A stretch of 64,000 nt of DNA from assembly GCF_001279585.1 (NCBI RefSeq), contig NZ_LGEC01000103.1, positions 171,063 to 235,062 of the forward strand, written 5' to 3'. This document shows positions 59,620-64,000 of the stretch, one piece after another. Origin of the DNA: Nocardiopsis sp. NRRL B-16309. Its GTDB lineage: Bacteria > Actinomycetota > Actinomycetes > Streptosporangiales > Streptosporangiaceae. Below the pieces are notes generated by a model, which worked only from the letters and a program-made list of their open reading frames with translations, ran no database searches and was not told where the DNA came from. How positions within the stretch are numbered: the stretch's first letter is position 1; the number at the start of each line of letters is the position of its first letter. Made by a program: the position numbers and the translations under genes.

Positions 59620-59811
59620 CGGGGTTCCCCCAGGTGTCGGCGGCGGTGTTCGTCCCGACCGGGGCGGCGACCGTGCCCGTCCCGGTCCGCGACGACCGTT
59701 CGCCCATCAGACTCCGGGCACCGCGATCCTGTGACAGCCCTCGCCGCGCGGGCCCCGGCCGGGCGCGAACCCCGCGACCCGCCGGGCCGGACCGGACCGG
59801 CCCCGGTCAGA

Positions 59812-60597
59812 TCACGCCGCCCGCGCGGACCAGCGGTCCCCGTCACGCTCCACCTTCAACGGCAGACCGAAGGTCTCCGACAGCACGTCCGCCGTCATCA
59901 CCTCGTCCAGCGGCCCGGCCGCCACCACACCGCCCTCGCGCAGCAGCAGTGCGTGGGTGAAGCCCTCGGGGATCTCCTCGACGTGGTGCGAGACGATCAC
60001 CAGCGAGGGCGCGTCCTCGTTGCGGGCCAGGTTGCCCAGCCGGCGTACGAGGTCCTCCCGTCCGCCCACGTCCAGCCCCGCGGCCGGTTCGTCCAGAAGC
60101 AGCAGCTCGGGGTCGGCCATCAGCGCCCGCGCGATGAGCACGCGCTTGCGCTCGCCCTCGGAGAGCGTGTGGAACGTCCGGTCGGCCAGCTCGGCGACGC
60201 CCCAGTGCCCCAGCAGCGCACGCGCGCGGCCGTAGTCCGGGTTCCCGTACTCCTCGCGGAAGCGGCCGAGGTAGCCGTAGGCGGCGCTGACGACGATGTC
60301 GAGCGCGCTCGTCCCCGGCTCGATGCGCCCGGCGACGGACGCGCCCGCGTAGCCGATCATCGGGCGCAGCTCGAACACGTCGACCCGGCCCAGCCGCTCG
60401 CCCAGGATGTCGACCCGCCCCTCGGTGGGGAACAACTGGCTGGCGGCCACGTTCAGGAGTGTGGTCTTGCCCGCACCGTTCGGGCCCAGGATCACCCACC
60501 GCTCACCCTCGGCGACCGACCAGTCCACACCGTTCAGCAGGTGGGCGCTACCGCGCCGCACCGTGACCCCGTTCAGGCCCAGAACCCGCCCGTCCAT
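59812..60597 (-). CDS. Orphan ABC transporter ATPase
   Basis: A 261-aa ABC ATPase: Walker A LGPNGAGKTTLL at ~38-49, signature LSEGERKRVLIARAL, Walker B LLLLDEPAAGLD and H-loop IVSHHVEEIPEGFTHALLL. FELRPMIGYAGASVAGRIEPGTSALDIV is typical of the ModF/YlmA-like group that lacks a dedicated permease gene. No membrane partner is encoded nearby, so it may be a soluble, non-transport ATPase. GAGGAGGA precedes ATG 60597. Confidence 0.88.
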   Translation of the reverse strand: MDGRVLGLNGVTVRRGSAHLLNGVDWSVAEGERWVILGPNGAGKTTLLNVAASQLFPTEGRVDILGERLGRVDVFELRPMIGYAGASVAGRIEPGTSALDIVVSAAYGYLGRFREEYGNPDYGRARALLGHWGVAELADRTFHTLSEGERKRVLIARALMADPELLLLDEPAAGLDVGGREDLVRRLGNLARNEDAPSLVIVSHHVEEIPEGFTHALLLREGGVVAAGPLDEVMTADVLSETFGLPLKVERDGDRWSARAA

Positions 60598-60641
60598 CGT
60601 CCTCCTCCTCGTCACGTCCCACGCCGGTGCACGGGCCGCCC

Positions 60642-60647
60642 TACCCT
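60642..60647 (+). promoter_or_regulatory. -10 element TACCCT of a probable leaderless promoter
   Basis: TACCCT ends 6 bp before ATG 60654, with no ribosome-binding site. Confidence 0.5.
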
Positions 60648-60653
60648 GTAGCA

Positions 60654-61436
60654 ATGCATCTCACGTCCGCACCGCTCGTCGCCTGGGGCAACGCCTGGCT
60701 GTCCGGCCACGTCGGGCTGGACGACGCCGTCGACGCCGTCGAACGCCGCGGCGGACCCAACCTGATCGGGACAGTACCCCCAGGAGACCTGCCCTTCGAC
60801 AGTGGCGTACCGCTGCGCACGGCCCTGGTCCGCCTCGGCGGGATGGGGGTGTCCGCGTTCCGGCTCGCACTGCCCGCCCAGGGCGACCCCCTCGGACTGG
60901 TGGGCCCGAGGGAACTGAACCAGGCGGCCCTGCACGCCCAGGAGGGGGTCCTGGTGCGCCTCGCCGACCGACAGGTGGGCCTGGTGCCCGCCGTCGACCG
61001 GCGTGGCTCATCCTACGTCGGCGTCTCCTGGACGCCGTATCCGGCGAACGACGCGCTTCCGCAGGTACCCGATCTGGCCGAGGCCGAACAGCGCCTCAAG
61101 CTCACCCTGCTCGACGTGACACGGACCCTGGAGGGCGTGGACGACATCGCCGGGTTCACGCCCGGCGTGCACGACCGGGTGGGCGCGCTCGGTGAGCGCG
61201 AGGCGCCGCCCCTGGCCTCCGGCTACCCCCCGCGCGCCCACCGGGTGGCCGCGCAGGCGACCCGGTTGTCGCGCGTGGTGGAACTGGCCGAGCCGAACTC
61301 CGGCCGAGGGCTCACCGCCCAGCAGGCCGCGGCACGCACGCGGGCGCTCCGCGAACTCGACATGGCCGTGCGGCGCGCCCAGGTGGCCGCCCACGCCGCC
61401 ATCATGACGCCGGACCCCGGAAGGCCGACCCGCTGA
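60654..61436 (+). CDS. Conserved actinobacterial hypothetical protein
   Basis: A 260-aa soluble protein of unknown function. The N-terminal half looks globular alpha/beta (LVAWGNAWLSGHVGLDDAVDAVER, FRLALPAQGDPLGLVGPRELNQAAL, VGVSWTPYPANDALPQVPDLAEAEQRL), the C-terminal ~80 residues are helical (LSRVVELAEPNSGRGLTAQQAAARTRALRELDMAVRRAQVAAHAA at 61267-61401). Widespread in actinobacteria in my recollection, with no known function. Likely leaderless. Divergent from the orphan ABC ATPase. Confidence 0.8.
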   Translation: MHLTSAPLVAWGNAWLSGHVGLDDAVDAVERRGGPNLIGTVPPGDLPFDSGVPLRTALVRLGGMGVSAFRLALPAQGDPLGLVGPRELNQAALHAQEGVLVRLADRQVGLVPAVDRRGSSYVGVSWTPYPANDALPQVPDLAEAEQRLKLTLLDVTRTLEGVDDIAGFTPGVHDRVGALGEREAPPLASGYPPRAHRVAAQATRLSRVVELAEPNSGRGLTAQQAAARTRALRELDMAVRRAQVAAHAAIMTPDPGRPTR

Positions 61437-61694
61437 TCCCGGCGCCACCGCGGCCCGGTCGACGCTCGCGTGCTCCCTCGGCGCCGGCCGCCAGGCCGGT
61501 TCCGGGGTTCGTGCCCAGAAGCCGGGGAGCCCCGGGTTCGCGCAGGGAAGCGGGGTCCCCCGGGTCGGGAAGAATCAGGTCTCCGGGTCGGACCAGGGTT
61601 GACACCTGATCCCCTCGGGCCCCGACGGGCCGATACTGGAAGAGTGGCAGGTCGGGACCCCGACCGCACCGATGGAACGAGGAGACCCGTCATC

Positions 61695-62342
61695 ATGCAG
61701 CCCGAGCACATCCGAGCCTCCGACGCGGACCGGGACAAGGTGGCCGAGCGCCTTCGGGAGGCCCTGGCGGAGGGCCGTCTGTCACCGGTGGAGCATGAGG
61801 AGCGACTCGACGGCCTGTACAAGGCCAAGACCATCGGCGAGCTGTCTCCCCTGGTCGCCGACCTGCCCACGGGCGGGTTCGACTACGCGGCGATGGAGCA
61901 GCGGTCCGAGTCCCCCAGCGGAATGGAGATCCTCGGCAGCGAGGCCCGTGACCTGGCGGGCCAGAGCAAGGGATCCGAGAACCTGGTCGCCGTCTTCGGC
62001 GGCGCCGAGCGCAAGGGCCGGTGGCTGGTCGAACCGCGCACCAACGTGTCGGTGCTGTGCGGCGGCGTCGACCTGGACCTGCGCGAGGCGGTCCTGAGCA
62101 CCCGCGAGGTCACCATTCAGCTGGCCGTCATCCTCGGCGGGGTGAACATCGTCGTGCCCCACGGCGTGCGCGTGATCAACAACACGTCCGCGATTCTCGG
62201 CGGAGCCGACGTCCACGGCACGGACCAGGTCACGGACCCGAACGCGCCGGTCGTGAGGCTGACGGGCACGTGCATGCTCGGCGGGATCGACATCAAGGCC
62301 AAGGGACCCCGCCGGAAGAAGCGGAACAAGCGCGACAAGTGA
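61695..62342 (+). CDS. DUF1707 (SHOCT-like) protein with LiaF-type C-terminal domain
   Basis: A 215-aa cytosolic protein. Residues 1-60 are DUF1707 (IRASDADRDKVAERLREALAEGRLSPVEHEERLDGLYKAKTIGEL, 61710-61846); residues ~95-200 form a beta-helix-like segment of LiaF/DUF2154 type (ENLVAVFGGAERKGRW, VSVLCGGVDLDLREA, VTIQLAVILGGVNIVVPHGVRV, AILGGADVHGT). A basic tail RRKKRNKRDK ends it. Such proteins are linked to envelope-stress sensing in Firmicutes; here inference only. GAGGAGA precedes ATG 61695. Confidence 0.88.
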   Translation: MQPEHIRASDADRDKVAERLREALAEGRLSPVEHEERLDGLYKAKTIGELSPLVADLPTGGFDYAAMEQRSESPSGMEILGSEARDLAGQSKGSENLVAVFGGAERKGRWLVEPRTNVSVLCGGVDLDLREAVLSTREVTIQLAVILGGVNIVVPHGVRVINNTSAILGGADVHGTDQVTDPNAPVVRLTGTCMLGGIDIKAKGPRRKKRNKRDK

Positions 62343-62467
62343 CACGGCCACACGGCCCTTCGGTGACGTGATACGCACCTCAGACTGTCCACATAGTGAA
62401 CTACCTGCGAAGACGGGCGGCCCTGCACGACAGGGTCCGGCGGCGGCCGAGTACCGTGGGTGGCGCC

Positions 62468-63706
62468 ATGAATGATGACTCCACGCTGTTGGTGACCGTG
62501 ACGGGCCGCGACCGTCCCGGCATCAGCGCGCGCCTCCTGAACACGCTCTCCGTCTTCCCGGTGACCATCGTCGACCTGGAACAGGTCGTCCTCGCCGGGC
62601 GGCTGGTCCTGGGCACCGTGATCGACGTCGACGAACGGGTCGCTCCCGGCGTGAGCCGCCACCGCGTCTTCGACGAGGTCCGCAACGCGCTCGACAAGGT
62701 CGCCATCGACCTCGACATGGAGGTCGAGTACGGCCGGGGCAACGGCCGGGTGACCGCGTCCGGCTCCGGTCGACTGCACGTGACCGTGCTCGCCGACCCC
62801 CTGCGCCCGGGCGCCCTGGGCGCGCTCACCTCGTGCGTGGCGCGCGCCGGTGCCAACATCGACCGGATCGAGCGCCTGTCCAGCTACCCGGTGACCTCCG
62901 TCGAGATGGAGATCTCCGGCGGTGGCGCGGCCGGCGACGCCGCCCAGCTGCGGGCCGAACTGGCGATGGAGGCCTCCACGCAGTCCGTGGACGTGGCCGT
63001 ACAGCCCAGCGGCCTGCACCGGCGCGGCAAGCACCTCATCGTCATGGACGTGGACTCCACCCTCATCCAGGGTGAGGTCATCGAACTCCTGGCCGCCCAC
63101 GCGGGCTGCGAGGCCGAGGTCGCGAAGGTCACCGAGGAGGCCATGCGCGGCGAACTCGACTTCGAGGAGTCCCTGAGGGCCCGGGTCGCGCTGCTCAACG
63201 GCCTCGACGCCTCCGCGATCGACCGCGTGCGCGAGGAGATCCAGCTGACCCCGGGCGCCCGGACCCTGGTGCGCACGCTCAAACGGCTCGGCTACGAGTG
63301 CGGGATCGTCAGCGGCGGCTTCACGCAGATCACAGACGTGCTGGTGGATCGCCTCGGGCTGGACTACTCCGCCGCCAACACGCTGGAGATCGTCGACGGC
63401 AAGCTGACCGGCGGGCTGCTCGGCCCGATCGTCGACCGCAAGGGCAAGGCCACGACCCTCCAGCAGTTCGCCGAGCAGGCGGGCGTCCCGCTGTCGCAGA
63501 CCGTCGCCATCGGCGACGGCGCCAACGACCTCGACATGCTCCAGACCGCGGGACTCGGCGTCGCGTTCAACGCCAAGCCGGTCGTGCGGGAGCAGGCCGA
63601 CACGTCGGTGAACGTGCCCTACCTGGACACCATCGCCTTCCTTCTCGGCATCACGCGCGAAGAGATCGAGGCGGCCGATCTGCACGCCGCCGACCTCCAG
63701 GACTGA
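62468..63706 (+). CDS. serB: Phosphoserine phosphatase SerB
   Basis: A 412-aa enzyme making L-serine from phosphoserine. Two ACT-type regulatory domains (~5-85 and ~98-175; LLVTVTGRDRPGISARLL, LHVTVLADPLRPGALGALT) precede a HAD phosphatase: DVDSTLIQGEVIELLA with catalytic Asp194/Asp196, EAMRGELDFEESLRARVALL, GIVSGGFTQITD, and IGDGANDLDMLQTAGLGVAF. Mycobacterial SerB2 has the same layout and serine feedback. No clear ribosome-binding site before ATG 62468. Confidence 0.95.
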   Translation: MNDDSTLLVTVTGRDRPGISARLLNTLSVFPVTIVDLEQVVLAGRLVLGTVIDVDERVAPGVSRHRVFDEVRNALDKVAIDLDMEVEYGRGNGRVTASGSGRLHVTVLADPLRPGALGALTSCVARAGANIDRIERLSSYPVTSVEMEISGGGAAGDAAQLRAELAMEASTQSVDVAVQPSGLHRRGKHLIVMDVDSTLIQGEVIELLAAHAGCEAEVAKVTEEAMRGELDFEESLRARVALLNGLDASAIDRVREEIQLTPGARTLVRTLKRLGYECGIVSGGFTQITDVLVDRLGLDYSAANTLEIVDGKLTGGLLGPIVDRKGKATTLQQFAEQAGVPLSQTVAIGDGANDLDMLQTAGLGVAFNAKPVVREQADTSVNVPYLDTIAFLLGITREEIEAADLHAADLQD

Positions 63707-63719
63707 CCACCGGCTCCAG

Positions 63720-63743
63720 GAGCCCCGCCGGTCGGCGGGGCTC
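63720..63743 (+). terminator. Terminator after serB
   Basis: GAGCCCCGCCG (63720-63730) pairs perfectly with CGGCGGGGCTC (63733-63743), followed by TCCTT; 14 bp after the serB stop. Confidence 0.75.
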
Positions 63744-63900
63744 TCCTTGGTGAGGCCACCCCGGCCGCCGCGTTGTCCACAGGCGCCGGTGCGGGCCTGG
63801 CACACCACACCCCACCACCCCCACACTGGAAACCAGCGGGACCCCACCCCCCAGGCACCCACCCACCACCCACAATTCACAAACGCACAAACCCGGGCAC

Positions 63901-63940
63901 AAAAAAAAGGGGGAGAAGACCACGAAAGCCCTCTCCCCCT
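63901..63940 (-). terminator. Intrinsic terminator of the rRNA operon
   Basis: On the minus strand GGGGGAGA (complement of 63932-63939) pairs with TCTCCCCC (complement of 63909-63916), followed by a run of eight T. A textbook Rho-independent terminator, the only one with a real T-run in the window, placed 12 bp after the 5S gene end. Confidence 0.9.
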
Positions 63941-63952
63941 CCAACGAAAAAC

Positions 63953-64000
63953 CGTGGCAGCAACCTACTCTCCCACCCCACCACAGGGCAGTACCATCAG
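63953..64000 (-). rRNA. rrf: 5S ribosomal RNA, 3' end (gene runs off the right edge)
   Basis: The minus strand reads CTGATGGTACTGCCC, then a GTGGGAGAGTAGG segment and CTGCCACGG, which is the conserved 3' half of actinobacterial 5S rRNA. The terminator follows immediately. The 16S and 23S genes must lie to the right, so the rrn operon converges on serB. Confidence 0.9.

Noticed and set aside
61598..61660. TTGACA ... GATACT promoter before the DUF1707 gene
   Set aside because: The two boxes are 27 bp apart, too far for a single promoter.

Overview
This is a window from the chromosome of a very GC-rich Gram-positive actinomycete. A member of the Nocardiopsaceae (Nocardiopsis-like) is my best guess, not a proof. 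The evidence is codon use of about 72% GC, frequent GTG/TTG starts, leaderless promoters (TANNNT 6-7 nt before a start), a multi-chaplin cell-wall protein with an LAxTG sorting motif, a SigK/RskA pair beside a fasciclin lipoprotein, and an rRNA operon end at the right edge. No phage, IS transposase, CRISPR array, tRNA or secondary-metabolite cluster was seen.

Layout, left to right. (1) 1-5.0 kb is a phosphate-uptake locus: the 3' end of pstB, an OmpR-type regulator with a degenerate receiver, a PHO-box-like promoter, then pstS-pstC-pstA. (2) 5.0-9.8 kb holds two EF-hand paralogues, two TetR regulators with clear palindromic operators (one divergent from an epoxide hydrolase, one leading a two-subunit SMR efflux pair) and a spermidine-synthase-like protein. 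(3) 9.8-15.0 kb holds hisG and hisE, a short-chain dehydrogenase, a PmtA-like methyltransferase and a large HEAT-repeat protein. (4) 15.0-24.5 kb holds a fusion of a crippled OtsB-like domain to a GH15 trehalase/glucoamylase, an AlkZ-like DNA glycosylase, an unknown 619-aa protein, a DedA-family membrane protein, dihydrolipoamide dehydrogenase and a lipoprotein.

(5) 24.7-30.4 kb is an envelope module: an OmpA-domain lipoprotein, a membrane-anchored sulfite-oxidase-fold molybdoenzyme, a fasciclin lipoprotein, a SigK-type sigma factor and its anti-sigma factor. (6) 30.4-43.5 kb is accessory metabolism and transport: two MFS exporters, an AsnC regulator, an amidohydrolase, an acyl-CoA ligase, a two-domain VOC protein, two small dispanin-like membrane proteins, an enoyl-CoA hydratase, an aldo/keto reductase and an XRE regulator (these last two between 71-bp direct repeats), and a secreted alpha/beta hydrolase.

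(7) 43.5-50 kb holds a beta-propeller lipoprotein, a VapBC-type toxin-antitoxin pair between copies of the 3' end of a neighbouring Smr-domain gene, a methyltransferase, a SURF1 protein, the four-domain chaplin and a ~1-kb AT-richer intergenic region. (8) 50-64 kb holds a CapA-like lipoprotein, adenosine deaminase, an alpha-ketoglutarate-semialdehyde-dehydrogenase-like enzyme under a LacI-type operator, a TetR regulator overlapping an alpha/beta-hydrolase-fold protein without its nucleophile, an HD-domain phosphohydrolase, a TauE-type permease, a stomatin-like protein, a DoxX protein, an orphan ABC ATPase, a DUF1707 protein and serB. serB converges on the 3' end of a 5S rRNA gene.

The most unusual signals are the TA cassette bounded by duplicated gene ends, the direct-repeat-flanked reductase/regulator pair, a 29-bp dispersed repeat that supplies the end of one gene, the degenerate OtsB-GH15 fusion, the pseudo-receiver regulator in the pst locus, and the four-domain chaplin with its structured AT-richer upstream region.
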